Of a DNA stretch of 64,000 nucleotides, positions 35,001-44,366 are shown one piece after another; within the stretch, counting starts at the first letter, position 1; the number at the start of each line of letters is the position of its first letter. The stretch is from Candidatus Cetobacterium colombiensis (GTDB taxonomy: Bacteria > Fusobacteriota > Fusobacteriia > Fusobacteriales > Fusobacteriaceae), in contig NZ_JAVIKH010000009.1 in assembly GCF_033962415.1 (NCBI RefSeq), forward strand, positions 56,412 to 120,411, given 5' to 3'. The translations under genes and the position numbers were made by a program. The notes under the pieces are model-generated. The model saw only the letters and a program-made list of their open reading frames with translations. It was not told the DNA's origin and did no database searches.

Positions 35001-35753
35001 ATGAAACTTAATGAAAACGAAGTTATAAATAACTTATTAAATAAAAATTTAAAAATAATCCAACGTCCAGATTTTTTTAATTTTTCTTTAGATTCTCTTT
35101 TAATATCTAATTTTATATCTCTTACTAGAGGCACAAGAAAAATATTAGATCTAGGAACTGGAAATGGAGCTATACCCTTATTTTTATCTCAAAGAACAAA
35201 TGCAAAAATTACAGGTATTGAAATTCAAGAGATTTCTGCTAATTTAGCTAAAAGAAACATTCAACTAAATAATTTAGAGGAGCAAATAGAGATTGTCCAT
35301 GATGATATGAAGTGCTGGAAAAAATACTTTGAAAATGGTTCACAAGATGCAGTTATAACTAATCCACCATTTTTCAAATATCATGGCAATGAAAATCAAC
35401 TTAATGATTTAGATCAATTAACATTAGCTCGTCATGAAATAACAATTGACTTAAATCAACTTATTGAAACAGCTTCTAAGCTTTTAAAAGATAAAGGTTA
35501 TTTTGCAATGGTTCACAGACCAGATCGATTTTTAGAAATTATTGATACTATGAGAAAATATAAAATTTCACCTAAAAGAGTTCAATTTTGTCATTCTAAA
35601 ATAGATAAACCAGCTAAAATACTTTTAATTGAAGGGATTCGAAATGGAAATGACTCTTTGACAGTTCTTCCTCCATTTATCTCTCATGATGAAAATGGTC
35701 AGTACTCATCTGAAGTTTTAGAACTTTTTAAAGACTTAGAAAAAAAAGACTAG
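35001..35753 (+). CDS. tRNA1(Val) (adenine37-N6)-methyltransferase family protein (copy 2)
   Basis: A 250-aa SAM-dependent methyltransferase paralogous to the one at 953-1627. SAM loop ILDLGTGNG is near residues 49-57 and the catalytic motif is NPPF, with LARHEITIDLNQLIETA matching IARHEIKLNLKEFVANA of copy 1. It has about 25 extra C-terminal residues. It has its own promoter and a terminator at its stop codon, so it is expressed alone. The two copies may modify different tRNAs or rRNA. Confidence 0.82.
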   Translation: MKLNENEVINNLLNKNLKIIQRPDFFNFSLDSLLISNFISLTRGTRKILDLGTGNGAIPLFLSQRTNAKITGIEIQEISANLAKRNIQLNNLEEQIEIVHDDMKCWKKYFENGSQDAVITNPPFFKYHGNENQLNDLDQLTLARHEITIDLNQLIETASKLLKDKGYFAMVHRPDRFLEIIDTMRKYKISPKRVQFCHSKIDKPAKILLIEGIRNGNDSLTVLPPFISHDENGQYSSEVLELFKDLEKKD

Positions 35754-35777
35754 AAAGTAAAATTTCTAGTCTTTTTT
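35742..35777 (+). terminator. Bidirectional terminator between copy 2 and the hem operon
   Basis: AAAAAAGACTAGAAA (35742-35756) and TTTCTAGTCTTTTTT (35763-35777), a 15-bp stem that spans the stop codon of copy 2 and ends the convergent hem operon. Confidence 0.9.
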
Positions 35778-36221
35778 GTTTTTTAAATATTCTATTATGT
35801 CTTTTTTTAATTTAACTGACTCTTTTGGTTTTCCTTTTGCCGAAATAGCAATTTGATAATTTTCATCATCTATATGAGCAGTGAATCTTGCAGACATATA
35901 TGTTTTTGAAGTTATATTATTTACTAAAATATTTTTATCTTCACATACATCAACAATAGTTTTATTTAAACTTTCATTATCTGTTGCCGCTACTACTAAA
36001 AATTTTCCATTTATATCTTCTATCTCAAAACCTCTTTTTTCTACCTTTACATTTAACTCTAAAATTTCAGGCAATACTGCTGGTGCTATAACTAATACTT
36101 TAGCACCATATTCAACTAAGTTTTTTACTTTTCTTAAAGCTATATTTCCTCCGCCTACAACTAGACAATTTTTATCAGTTAAATCAATAAATAGTGGAAA
36201 AAAAGATTTTTTATTTTCCAT
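35766..36221 (-). CDS. Precorrin-2 dehydrogenase / sirohydrochlorin ferrochelatase family (CysG N-terminal domain type)
   Basis: A 151-aa NAD-dependent enzyme with SFFPLFIDLTDKNCLVVGGGNIALRKVKNL, the nucleotide-binding fold of the CysG-N/Met8p/SirC group. It oxidises precorrin-2 to sirohydrochlorin, the branch point to sirohaem and anaerobic cobalamin. The short length fits a SirC-type dehydrogenase; whether it also inserts iron is not decidable by eye. Start set at ATG 36221 with AGGTG upstream; GTG 36230 is an alternative. Overlaps hemL by 11 nt and is the last gene of the operon. Confidence 0.88.
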   Translation of the reverse strand: MENKKSFFPLFIDLTDKNCLVVGGGNIALRKVKNLVEYGAKVLVIAPAVLPEILELNVKVEKRGFEIEDINGKFLVVAATDNESLNKTIVDVCEDKNILVNNITSKTYMSARFTAHIDDENYQIAISAKGKPKESVKLKKDIIEYLKNKKD

Positions 36222-37518
36222 TACTTTCACCTATTTTTTTAAATGCAAGATCTATAACTTCTAAAGTTCTATCTAAATCTTCTTTTGTATGAGCCGTAGA
36301 AACAAAATGGGCTTCATACTTTGATGGCGGTGCTACAATTCCATTATCTAAAAGTGTATTAAAGTATATTGAATAACTTGTTGTATTAGTATTTATTACA
36401 TGCTCTAAATCAGTTATTTCATCTAAATCACTAAAAAATATTGTAAATAATGATCCCAATTTATTAATTTTCACAGGTATATCATATTTTTTAGCTATTT
36501 TTTCTATAGATTCAACCATATAATTAACTTTATTCTCTAATTCTTTATATAAAGTTTCTTTATTTTCTAATAAATGACTCACCATTTCAAACCCTGCTCG
36601 TACAGCAACTGGATTTCCAGATAATGTTCCTGCATGATAAACTCTTCCTACAGGAGCTATCATATCCATAATCTCTTTTTTACCACCAAAGGCACCTACT
36701 GGGTATCCCCCACCTATTATTTTACCTAAAGTAGTTATGTCAGGTGTTATTCCATAATATTCTTGAGCTCCACCTAAAGCCACTCTAAATCCAGATATTA
36801 CTTCATCAAAGATTAATAAAGTTCCTGTTTCATCACAAATATCTCTCATTGATTGTAAAAACTCTTTAGAACTATTTATTAATCCCATATTTGCTGGTAC
36901 TGGCTCCATTATTAAACATGCTACATCTTTTGCAGATAATATCTCTCTAACTCTCTCCACATTTCCAAAAGGTGCTACTAATGTATCTTTTAAAACTCCT
37001 TCTGTTATACCATTACTATCTTGATATCCATCTGTAAGTAATCCTGATCCTGAACTTACCAATAAAGAATCAGAGTGTCCATGGTAACAACCTTCAAATT
37101 TTAATATTTTATTTCTATTTGTAAATGCCCTTGCTACTCTTACTGCAGCCATTGTAGCTTCTGTTCCAGAAGTTGTAAATCTAATCATATCCATCGAAGG
37201 ATAACACTTACAAACTAATTCTGCTAGCTCTACTTCCATTTTAGTAGGTAAACCAAACGAGCTTCCCAACTCAATTGCTTCCCTTACTCCTTTTAAAACT
37301 ATTTCATTGTTATGACCTAAAATAAGTGGTCCCCAAGAACAAATATAGTCAATATATTCATTTCCATCTTCATCATATATTTTAGATCCTTTCCCTTTAT
37401 TTACAAATATCGGATAACTTTTATCAACTGATTTAAAAGCTCTTACAGGACTATTTACTCCTCCTGGTATAATCTTTACAGCTCTTTCATATATCTTTTC
37501 TGAGTTAGTATATCTCAT
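36211..37518 (-). CDS. hemL: Glutamate-1-semialdehyde 2,1-aminomutase
   Basis: A 435-aa PLP enzyme that makes 5-aminolevulinate in the C5 pathway. N-terminal IPGGVNSPVRAFKSV is diagnostic; the PLP site is TLGKIIGGGYPVGAFGG, with FDEVISGFRV before it and HAGTLSGNPVA after. Length matches the family (about 430). Three nucleotides from hemB. Confidence 0.97.
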   Translation of the reverse strand: MRYTNSEKIYERAVKIIPGGVNSPVRAFKSVDKSYPIFVNKGKGSKIYDEDGNEYIDYICSWGPLILGHNNEIVLKGVREAIELGSSFGLPTKMEVELAELVCKCYPSMDMIRFTTSGTEATMAAVRVARAFTNRNKILKFEGCYHGHSDSLLVSSGSGLLTDGYQDSNGITEGVLKDTLVAPFGNVERVREILSAKDVACLIMEPVPANMGLINSSKEFLQSMRDICDETGTLLIFDEVISGFRVALGGAQEYYGITPDITTLGKIIGGGYPVGAFGGKKEIMDMIAPVGRVYHAGTLSGNPVAVRAGFEMVSHLLENKETLYKELENKVNYMVESIEKIAKKYDIPVKINKLGSLFTIFFSDLDEITDLEHVINTNTTSYSIYFNTLLDNGIVAPPSKYEAHFVSTAHTKEDLDRTLEVIDLAFKKIGESNGK

Positions 37519-37521
37519 ATG

Positions 37522-38493
37522 TTAAACACCTCTTTTTATCCATTTTGCTATATCTTTAGCATGATATGTTATTATTATATCTGCTCCCGCTCTTCTCATT
37601 GCATACATATTTTCCATAACTATTTTCTCTTCATCTATCCAACCATTTTCAGATGCAGCTTTAACCATAGAATATTCTCCACTTACATTATAAATTGCTA
37701 CAGGATTTGAAATAGCATCTGCTACACCTTTAACTACATCTAAGTAAGGCATTCCTGGTTTTACCATTATTATATCTGCACCTTCTAAAATATCATTTTC
37801 AACTTCTATTAAGTAGTCTTTTGAATTTCTAAAATCCATTTGATAAGTTTTTCTATCACCAAATGCTGGAGCTGAATCTGCGGCATCTCTAAAAGGTCCA
37901 TAATATGCCGAAGCATATTTTACACTATACGCCATTATAGGTAAATTTATAAATCCATTTTCATCTAATGTTTCTCTAATCGCTTTTATTCTTCCATCCA
38001 TCATATCAGAAGGCGCTACTATATCTGCTCCCGCTTTAGCATGAGAAAGGGCTACCTTTTGTAAAAGTTTTAATGTTTCATCATTTAAAAGTTCTTCTCC
38101 TCTTAAAATCCCACAATGACCATGAGAAGTATATTCACACAGACAAACATCTGTAACAACTAGAAAATCTGGAAATTTAGATTTTATAAATCTAATAGCC
38201 TCTTGAACAATACCTTTATCATTATAACCTTCACTTCCTACTAAATCCTTAACTTTAGGAATTCCAAATAATAATATAGATTTAATCCCTAAATCTTTTA
38301 ATTCTAACAACTCTTCTTCTAATCTATCTATAGAAATTCTGTATTGTTCTTTCATAGATGGGATTTCAACTTTTATATTTTCTCCCTCCTCTATAAAAAG
38401 TGGATATATTAAATTATCTAAACTAAAATCTATATTTTTCACTAAATTTCTCATGGTTTGAGAGCTTCTTAATCTTCTTGTTCTATTAAACAT
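37522..38493 (-). CDS. hemB: Delta-aminolevulinic acid dehydratase (porphobilinogen synthase)
   Basis: A 323-aa enzyme condensing two 5-aminolevulinates. Begins RTRRLRSSQTMRNLV; has VCLCEYTSHGHCGI, the metal-binding cysteine and histidine region, APSDMMDGRI, the catalytic-lysine regions SVKYASAYYGPFRDAA and MVKPGMPYLD. Length matches HemB. One base from the cobA/hemD gene. Confidence 0.97.
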   Translation of the reverse strand: MFNRTRRLRSSQTMRNLVKNIDFSLDNLIYPLFIEEGENIKVEIPSMKEQYRISIDRLEEELLELKDLGIKSILLFGIPKVKDLVGSEGYNDKGIVQEAIRFIKSKFPDFLVVTDVCLCEYTSHGHCGILRGEELLNDETLKLLQKVALSHAKAGADIVAPSDMMDGRIKAIRETLDENGFINLPIMAYSVKYASAYYGPFRDAADSAPAFGDRKTYQMDFRNSKDYLIEVENDILEGADIIMVKPGMPYLDVVKGVADAISNPVAIYNVSGEYSMVKAASENGWIDEEKIVMENMYAMRRAGADIIITYHAKDIAKWIKRGV

Positions 38494-38494
38494 G

Positions 38495-39970
38495 CTATTC
38501 CTCTCCTATTACATCTATTACTCCATCAACATCGTAAACTTTAGCTTCTAAAGCTACATTATATCCTAATTCATTTAAAGTTTTTGTTGTAACTGGTCCT
38601 ATAGAAACTATTTTTTTATCTTTCAATAGTTCTAAATCATTTTGAATACTTTCATCAAATGCTTCAACTGTTGATGAACTTAAAAAAGTTATATATTCTA
38701 TTTCATCTAAAATTTTCGCTACCTCATCTTTTGAATGAATATCTTTTCCTGTTTTATAAGCTACTAGTTTTTCAAAATTTCTTCCGTAATCTTTTGTCCA
38801 TTTTTCACAATTAGCTGGAGAAATATCCGATGTTACAAATAAAATTTTATCCCCTTCTTCTGTATAATTAACAACTTCTTTAGCTAATTCTAATCCCATA
38901 TATTTTTCTGGAATAAAATCTGGTATTATTTTATAATCTCTTAATAGTTCGTCTGTTTTAGCCCCTACTACACCAACTTTTAAATGACCTAAAGATCTTA
39001 TATCTTTTATATTCTCCATAAAATATTTAACCCCATTTGGTGAGTTAAATAAAATTGCACTGTAATCTTTTAATTTTTTTTCATCAAAATTATAAGCATT
39101 TTCTATTTTAATAAAAGGTAACTCTCTTACTATTGCTCCTTTTATTCTTAATTTTTCACTAAACTCTCCAGACTGATTATTATCTCTCGTTACTAAAACT
39201 CTTTTTCCTGAAAGAGGTTGATTTTCAAACCATTTAAATGTTTCTCTCATATTTACAACATCACCTATTATTGTAATCGCTGGAGGAACTATTTTTTCTT
39301 TTTTAGATTTTTCTACAATATCTTCTAGGGTTCCTACTGTAACTCTTTGATTTTCACTTGTTCCTTTTTCTATTATAGCAACTGGAGTTTTTGAATTTTT
39401 ACCATTTTTTATTAAATCGCCTGTTATTAAATCTAAATTTTTAATTCCCATTAAAAAAACAAGAGTTCCATCTAATTTGGCTATTGTTGAAAAATCATGC
39501 CATTGACCATTTTCCATCGTATGCCCTGTAAATACATGAAACGATCTCGCAAGCCCTCTATGTGTTACAGGTATCCCTGCATATTCTGGGACTGCTATTG
39601 AAGAACTTATTCCAGGTACAATCTCAAAAGGAATTGAATACTTTACTATTTCCTCAATCTCCTCTCCTCCTCTTCCAAAAACAAAGGGATCTCCACCTTT
39701 AACTCTAGCTACAATTTTTCCTTCTAAAGCTTTTTTTGCTAGAGTTTTATTGATTTCATCTTGAATAAGTCCACCTTCAGTATTACCTTTTCCTAAATAT
39801 ATCATTTCAGCATCTTTTTTAGCTAACTTTAATACTTTTGGATCAATTAATCTATCATATACTACACAATCAGCTTCTTCTATGCATCTTTTACCTTTTA
39901 AAGTTAAAAGATCAATGTTTCCACACCCTGCTCCTATTATGTAAACTTTTCCCATCTTATTATTAACCAT
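38495..39970 (-). CDS. cobA/hemD: Fused uroporphyrinogen-III C-methyltransferase and uroporphyrinogen-III synthase
   Basis: A 491-aa bifunctional protein. Residues 6-245 are CobA/SumT: KVYIIGAGCGNIDLLTLKG, VVYDRL, ARVKGGDPFVFGRGGEE and a PGISS motif; it methylates uroporphyrinogen III twice to precorrin-2. Residues about 255-491 are HemD: GKRVLVTRDNNQSGEFSEKL, FNSPNGVKYFM, FLSSSTVEAF. The same fusion is common in clostridia and other B12-making anaerobes and channels carbon to cobalamin or sirohaem. Start ATG 39970 has GGGAG upstream and overlaps hemC by 8 nt. Confidence 0.95.
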   Translation of the reverse strand: MVNNKMGKVYIIGAGCGNIDLLTLKGKRCIEEADCVVYDRLIDPKVLKLAKKDAEMIYLGKGNTEGGLIQDEINKTLAKKALEGKIVARVKGGDPFVFGRGGEEIEEIVKYSIPFEIVPGISSSIAVPEYAGIPVTHRGLARSFHVFTGHTMENGQWHDFSTIAKLDGTLVFLMGIKNLDLITGDLIKNGKNSKTPVAIIEKGTSENQRVTVGTLEDIVEKSKKEKIVPPAITIIGDVVNMRETFKWFENQPLSGKRVLVTRDNNQSGEFSEKLRIKGAIVRELPFIKIENAYNFDEKKLKDYSAILFNSPNGVKYFMENIKDIRSLGHLKVGVVGAKTDELLRDYKIIPDFIPEKYMGLELAKEVVNYTEEGDKILFVTSDISPANCEKWTKDYGRNFEKLVAYKTGKDIHSKDEVAKILDEIEYITFLSSSTVEAFDESIQNDLELLKDKKIVSIGPVTTKTLNELGYNVALEAKVYDVDGVIDVIGEE

Positions 39971-40862
39971 TTATTTTCTCCCTTATTTTCGCAGCTAATT
40001 TATGAGCAATCTCTTTTCCCAACTTTTCATCTTCTAGCACTTCAGCTTTATACATAATATTGTTGTGACAATATACTCCTCTTAAGAATATTTTCCCATC
40101 AAATTTTTCCCCTGTGCAGCCCATAGGAGTATGACATCCACCATCAAATATTTTTGAAAACTCTCTTTCTATATCTACAATCTCCTCTATTTTTGGATTA
40201 TGTATTGTTTTTAAAATAGATTTTATAAACGCATCATTTTCTCTACATTGAATATGAAGAGCACCTTGAGCTGGAGCTGGCATCATTAAATCATACTCTA
40301 ACTCCTCTGTTATTCTCTCTCCTAAACCAACTCTTTTCAATCCTGCTGCTGCTAAAAGTATTGCATCATATTGATCTTCATCTAACTTTCTAAGTCTTGT
40401 ATGAATGTTTCCTCTAAGTTGTTTTATCTCTAAATCTGGTCTTAAAGCTTTTAATCCCATTGTTCTTCTTAAAGAACTTGTTCCTACTACAGCCCCTTTA
40501 GGAAGTTCTAAAAGTTTTTTTCCGCTCTTTGAAACCAATACATCTCTATTGTCTTCTCTATCTGGAGTTGCTCCACATATAAGCCCAGGTGGAGATACTA
40601 TTGGCATATCTTTCATTGAATGAACTGCTAAATCTATTGTTCCTTCTAGTAGCTCATGCTCTATCTCTTTTGTAAAAAAACTCTTTAGAGATTTATCACT
40701 ATTGTTCCAGTTACTAACTAAATCTTTATCTCCACTTGTCACTATTATTTTTATTTCAAATTTTAAATCTGGAAAATTCTTCTGCAATCTTCCTTTTATC
40801 ATTTCACTTTGAGCTAATGCTAATATACTTCCTCTACTTCCAATTACGATTTTTTCTTTCAT
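39963..40862 (-). CDS. hemC: Hydroxymethylbilane synthase (porphobilinogen deaminase)
   Basis: A 299-aa enzyme that polymerises four porphobilinogens. Begins IVIGSRGSILALAQSEMI; DLAVHSMKDMP, GTSSLRRTMGLKALRPDLEIKQLRGNIHTRL, and the dipyrromethane-cofactor cysteine in FDGGCHTPMG. Length matches HemC. It overlaps hemA by a single base (stop/start sharing) and cobA/hemD by 8 nt. Confidence 0.97.
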   Translation of the reverse strand: MKEKIVIGSRGSILALAQSEMIKGRLQKNFPDLKFEIKIIVTSGDKDLVSNWNNSDKSLKSFFTKEIEHELLEGTIDLAVHSMKDMPIVSPPGLICGATPDREDNRDVLVSKSGKKLLELPKGAVVGTSSLRRTMGLKALRPDLEIKQLRGNIHTRLRKLDEDQYDAILLAAAGLKRVGLGERITEELEYDLMMPAPAQGALHIQCRENDAFIKSILKTIHNPKIEEIVDIEREFSKIFDGGCHTPMGCTGEKFDGKIFLRGVYCHNNIMYKAEVLEDEKLGKEIAHKLAAKIREKING

Positions 40863-41857
40863 TATGCTATCCCTTCTTTGTATTCAAACCATTTTTTTAA
40901 GTTTACCATTTGTTCATTAAGCATATACTCATACTTAGTTAATAAATTTTCTCTATTTTCTAAATTTTCATAATATACTCCCCATACATCATCTATATTA
41001 TATAAATTTATATTATTTAATTCATTTAATTCTTCCTCTATATCTCTTGGAACTGCTAAATCTAAAAATACATACTCTTTGTTTTTATCTAATAATGGAA
41101 GTATCTCGTCTTTTTTTATAATAGCATGTGGTGCTGAAGTCGCTGATATTATTATATCACTTTTAGCCACCTCTTCTAATTTCTCTTCAAAACTAATTAC
41201 ATCTGCATTATATATATTACTCATTTCTAAAGCTTTATGATAACTTCTATTTGTTATCGTTAAACTTTTATACTCTTCTTTTGTTAGAAGTTCCATTATA
41301 TCTCTTGCTAAATCTCCCAATCCAAGAATAAGAATTTTTTTATCCTTTAATTCTAAAATTTTATTTTTTATAAATTTTAAAGATATTGCTTCTAATGATA
41401 ATGCATTATGACAAATTTTACTTTTATTTCTAAATTTCTTTCCTAACTCAATAGCTTTGTTAAAAATAACATTTATATTTGAGCTTGATACTTTATCCTC
41501 CATACTTGTCAATTGAGCTTTTTTTATTTGAGATAAAATTTGATCTTCTCCTTTTATAACTGATTCAAATCCACAAGTTACTCTAAAAAGATAATTTACT
41601 GCATCATGACCTTTTTTTATAAAAATATTTTCTAAGCCAATATCTTTTTGAAGCTCCTCTAACGAATAATTTTTACTTAAATGCAAATAGTATTCAGCCC
41701 TTAAGCAAGTGGAAAGATTTACATATCCCACAATCTTTTCTTCTTTAAACAATCTTTTTACTATAGAAGTAGGGTCATTTTGTATAAAGTTTTCCCTTTG
41801 ACATAAATCTAAATTTTTATGACTTATTCCAAAAACAATAAAATGTTTAAAATACAT
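40862..41857 (-). CDS. hemA: Glutamyl-tRNA reductase
   Basis: A 331-aa first enzyme of C5 tetrapyrrole synthesis, reducing glutamyl-tRNA to glutamate-1-semialdehyde. FGISHKNLDLCQRE corresponds to the GxxHxxAxxxxRE motif; the catalytic Cys lies in NLSTCLRAEYYLHL; CGFESVIKGEDQILSQIK precedes the NADPH-binding fold ILILGLGDLARDIMELL. The usual enzyme is 400-450 aa; here the C-terminal dimerisation helix is much shortened. The gene heads the operon hemA-hemC-cobA/hemD-hemB-hemL-precorrin-2 dehydrogenase. Confidence 0.94.
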   Translation of the reverse strand: MYFKHFIVFGISHKNLDLCQRENFIQNDPTSIVKRLFKEEKIVGYVNLSTCLRAEYYLHLSKNYSLEELQKDIGLENIFIKKGHDAVNYLFRVTCGFESVIKGEDQILSQIKKAQLTSMEDKVSSSNINVIFNKAIELGKKFRNKSKICHNALSLEAISLKFIKNKILELKDKKILILGLGDLARDIMELLTKEEYKSLTITNRSYHKALEMSNIYNADVISFEEKLEEVAKSDIIISATSAPHAIIKKDEILPLLDKNKEYVFLDLAVPRDIEEELNELNNINLYNIDDVWGVYYENLENRENLLTKYEYMLNEQMVNLKKWFEYKEGIA

Positions 41858-41896
41858 CTAAATTCCTTCTCTCTATGATTTATTGATTATATATAT

Positions 41897-41925
41897 ATTA
41901 TAATACTTTTTTTTAATATTTTTAA
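41897..41925 (-). promoter_or_regulatory. Candidate promoter of the hem operon
   Basis: Minus strand TTAAAA (41925-41920), 17-nt spacer, perfect TATAAT (41902-41897). The weak -35 lowers certainty. No riboswitch core was found between 41858 and 42004. Confidence 0.5.
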
Positions 41926-42004
41926 GCCTATTTTCGAAAAAAACATATTATTTTTGAATGGTTTTTTAAAAAAAATTATAAAATACATATAATATATAAA
42001 CTAA

Positions 42005-42030
42005 AGAGAGCGATTACAAAATCACTCTCT
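42005..42030 (-). terminator. Terminator after holB
   Basis: AGAGAGCGATT (42005-42015) and AATCACTCTCT (42020-42030), 11 pairs with one wobble and an ACAA loop. It touches the holB stop codon; the following T-run is short on the minus strand. Confidence 0.7.
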
Positions 42031-42947
42031 CAAATATTTGTATAAAAAGTTATAAGCAAATTCTTTAAATTTATTGAACTTCTTCCCATATTCTTTATCT
42101 CTAATAACTTTTCTAAATTTTTATTTCTAGTTCCAACAAGAGAAATTGTATAATTTATAATCTCTTTTATAAACTCTCTATCTGAAGTACTACCTAAAAT
42201 TTCTTCTACAAAATATAATTTATCTATTAATGTTAAATACTCTTTTGTATTTAAAAAATCTCTTATCGATTTATAAATCTCTACTTTATATTGAAACTCA
42301 TTTGTCTCTAACCAAGTTTTTATATTATAACCTATTCTTTCAAAAGAACTTCCTTCTTTTAAATCTAACTCTAGATTTTTTTTATATTCCTCAATCTCTT
42401 TAGATTTTCCTAAGAAAAAATCATATTCCTCTTGAGAAACACCTATCTCTTTAGGTGTTTCTTGAAGAATATTTAGTAAAATAGATCTAGATTTTATCGT
42501 TGGAAGAACATTTAATCCTGTTGAAGTTAGAATAAAAAAACTTCCTTTATTTGGTTCTTCTATTAGTTTTAACAGAGCATTTGCTGATTCTTTTCTTAAT
42601 TTTTCAACGTCCCTTATTATATAAACTTTCCTTTTACCTTCATAAGATGTTGTAGAATCTTTATATGCCAATTCTCTAATTTTTTCAATTTTAATCCCTG
42701 TAATATCATCTAAAATTTCTAAGTCTCCATGAGTTTCACTCTCAATTCTAATACAACTTTCACAAATATCACAAAAATCGTCTTCATAGTTATTACAGTT
42801 TAAACTTTTAGCAAAAGATTTAGCAAATTTTTTCAAAAGTTCTCTATCTACTCCATAAAATAAATAGGTACCTGCCTCTCTATTAAACCTTAATTCTTTT
42901 TGTAAAAATTCAATAGCTTTTTTATTGGAGTTTAAATCTTTAAACAT
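42030..42947 (-). CDS. holB: DNA polymerase III delta' subunit
   Basis: A 305-aa clamp-loader subunit. AAA+ fold with a degenerate nucleotide loop (YGVDRELLKKFAK) as expected for delta', a zinc module CDICESC, then KRKVYIIRDVEKLRKESANALLKLIEEP and FFILTSTGLNVLPTIKSRS with the SRC-type motif as SRS. Length fits HolB (about 310-330). Its ATG abuts the mreB stop, and it closes the mutS2-to-holB gene run. Confidence 0.9.
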   Translation of the reverse strand: MFKDLNSNKKAIEFLQKELRFNREAGTYLFYGVDRELLKKFAKSFAKSLNCNNYEDDFCDICESCIRIESETHGDLEILDDITGIKIEKIRELAYKDSTTSYEGKRKVYIIRDVEKLRKESANALLKLIEEPNKGSFFILTSTGLNVLPTIKSRSILLNILQETPKEIGVSQEEYDFFLGKSKEIEEYKKNLELDLKEGSSFERIGYNIKTWLETNEFQYKVEIYKSIRDFLNTKEYLTLIDKLYFVEEILGSTSDREFIKEIINYTISLVGTRNKNLEKLLEIKNMGRSSINLKNLLITFYTNI

Positions 42948-43981
42948 TATCTCTCGGCCTTTTCAATCTTTCTTAAAATAGAGATTTGATCTAGAGCCAT
43001 TCCAGCTCCCTTAACTACACTTTCTAATGGAGCCTCTGCTAATCTTACATTTAAAGAAGTATGTTTTGATATTAATTCTGGGAAGTTTCTAATTAAAGAA
43101 CCTCCACCTGCCATAACTATTCCTCTATCAATAATATCAGCTGCTAATTCTGGTGGAGTCTTTTCTAAAACATCTTTTACACAAGTTACTATTTCCATTA
43201 AAGAATCCATAATTGCTTCTCTTATTTCTTCTGATCCAACTGTTACTGATTTTGGAAGTCCTGTTATTAAATCTCTACCTTTGATTGTCATTGTTTCTTC
43301 TTCTGTTAAAGGAATAGCTGTTCCTATTTGCATTTTTATGCTTTCTGCAGTCTTATCTCCAATTAAAAGAGTATGTGTCTTCTTTATATATTTAATTATA
43401 TCCATATCAAAGTTGTTTCCAGCTGTTCTTATTGTTTTACTTACAACTGTTCCACCTAATGATATTACTGCTACGTCTGTAGATCCTCCGCCAATATCAA
43501 CTATCATATTTCCTTCTGGTGCTGATATATCTATTCCTGATCCTAACGCTGCTGCTCTTGCCTCTTCTATTAAGTAAGCTTTTTTAGCTCCTGCAGAAAG
43601 AGTTGCTTCTAAAACAGCTCTTTTTTCTACTCCTGTAACATCTATAGGTACGCAAATCATAACTTCTGGCATAAATAAAGAATATTTTCCAAATACTTTT
43701 TTTATAAAATATTTTATCATTGCTTCTGTTATATCATAATCAGCTATAACTCCTTCACTTAAAGGTTTAACTGCAACTATAGAGTCTGGTGTTTTTCCTA
43801 GCATATCTTTAGCTTCGTTTCCAACTGCTAAAACTTTTCTGCTCTCTCTTTCTACAGCTACTACTGATGGTTCATTTAATATTATTTTTCCATGTTTTTT
43901 ACTATAAACTAATGTATTTGCCGTTCCCAAGTCTATACCTATACTTCTACTAAATCCAGGTAGTTTCAATTTGAATCCCAC
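42947..43981 (-). CDS. mreB: Rod shape-determining protein MreB
   Basis: A 344-aa bacterial actin. GIDLGTANTLVY (phosphate 1), SVVAVERESRKVLAVGNEAKDMLGKTP, VDIGGGSTDVAVISLGG (phosphate 2) and VMAGGGSLIRNFPELI (adenosine motif). It organises cell-wall elongation beneath the inner membrane. MreC and MreD, which usually follow, are absent; instead holB is adjacent. RBS AAGGAGTG. Confidence 0.97.
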   Translation of the reverse strand: MGFKLKLPGFSRSIGIDLGTANTLVYSKKHGKIILNEPSVVAVERESRKVLAVGNEAKDMLGKTPDSIVAVKPLSEGVIADYDITEAMIKYFIKKVFGKYSLFMPEVMICVPIDVTGVEKRAVLEATLSAGAKKAYLIEEARAAALGSGIDISAPEGNMIVDIGGGSTDVAVISLGGTVVSKTIRTAGNNFDMDIIKYIKKTHTLLIGDKTAESIKMQIGTAIPLTEEETMTIKGRDLITGLPKSVTVGSEEIREAIMDSLMEIVTCVKDVLEKTPPELAADIIDRGIVMAGGGSLIRNFPELISKHTSLNVRLAEAPLESVVKGAGMALDQISILRKIEKAER

Positions 43982-43994
43982 TTAATATCACTCC

Positions 43995-44366
43995 TTAACC
44001 TAAGTTTATTTCCACTATTTTATTTATTTCATCTATTTTTCCTTCGACGTAAAGTGCTCCAATTAAAGCTTCAAAAGCTGTCGCATCTTTATATTCCATA
44101 ATACTACATGATTTAGGAAAAGTTTTTATATTACTATTTTTTGCTCTGTTTACTAATGTCATTTTATCTTCATCTAACTCATTTATGATATTTTTTAAAT
44201 ATCTACTTTGAGCTTGAGCATTTACATGCTCTTTTACGAGTTTATTTAAATTTTTTATATTATATCCCTTATTTATAAAATATGTTCTAATAGAAAGTTC
44301 CCACACTGAATCACCTAAATATGCTAAAACTAATCCATTGGCTTCACGCACGTTTAAATTGACCAT
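43995..44366 (-). CDS. mrnC: Mini-ribonuclease 3
   Basis: A 123-aa stand-alone RNase III catalytic domain. LAYLGDSVWELSIRTYFI holds the acidic motif, HVNAQAQSRYL and ATAFEALIGALYVEGK the second acidic motif. No double-stranded RNA-binding domain follows. In B. subtilis Mini-III matures 23S rRNA. It overlaps cysS by 13 nt, the same order (cysS-mrnC) as in Firmicutes. Confidence 0.93.
   Translation of the reverse strand: MVNLNVREANGLVLAYLGDSVWELSIRTYFINKGYNIKNLNKLVKEHVNAQAQSRYLKNIINELDEDKMTLVNRAKNSNIKTFPKSCSIMEYKDATAFEALIGALYVEGKIDEINKIVEINLG

Noticed and set aside
36221..36230. Upstream GTG as start of the precorrin-2 dehydrogenase
   Set aside because: The ATG at 36221 has the better-spaced AGGTG; the GTG would fall inside that RBS.
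41858..42004. A riboswitch in the hem operon leader
   Set aside because: No B12 box or other conserved aptamer core was found; only a promoter and AT-rich sequence.
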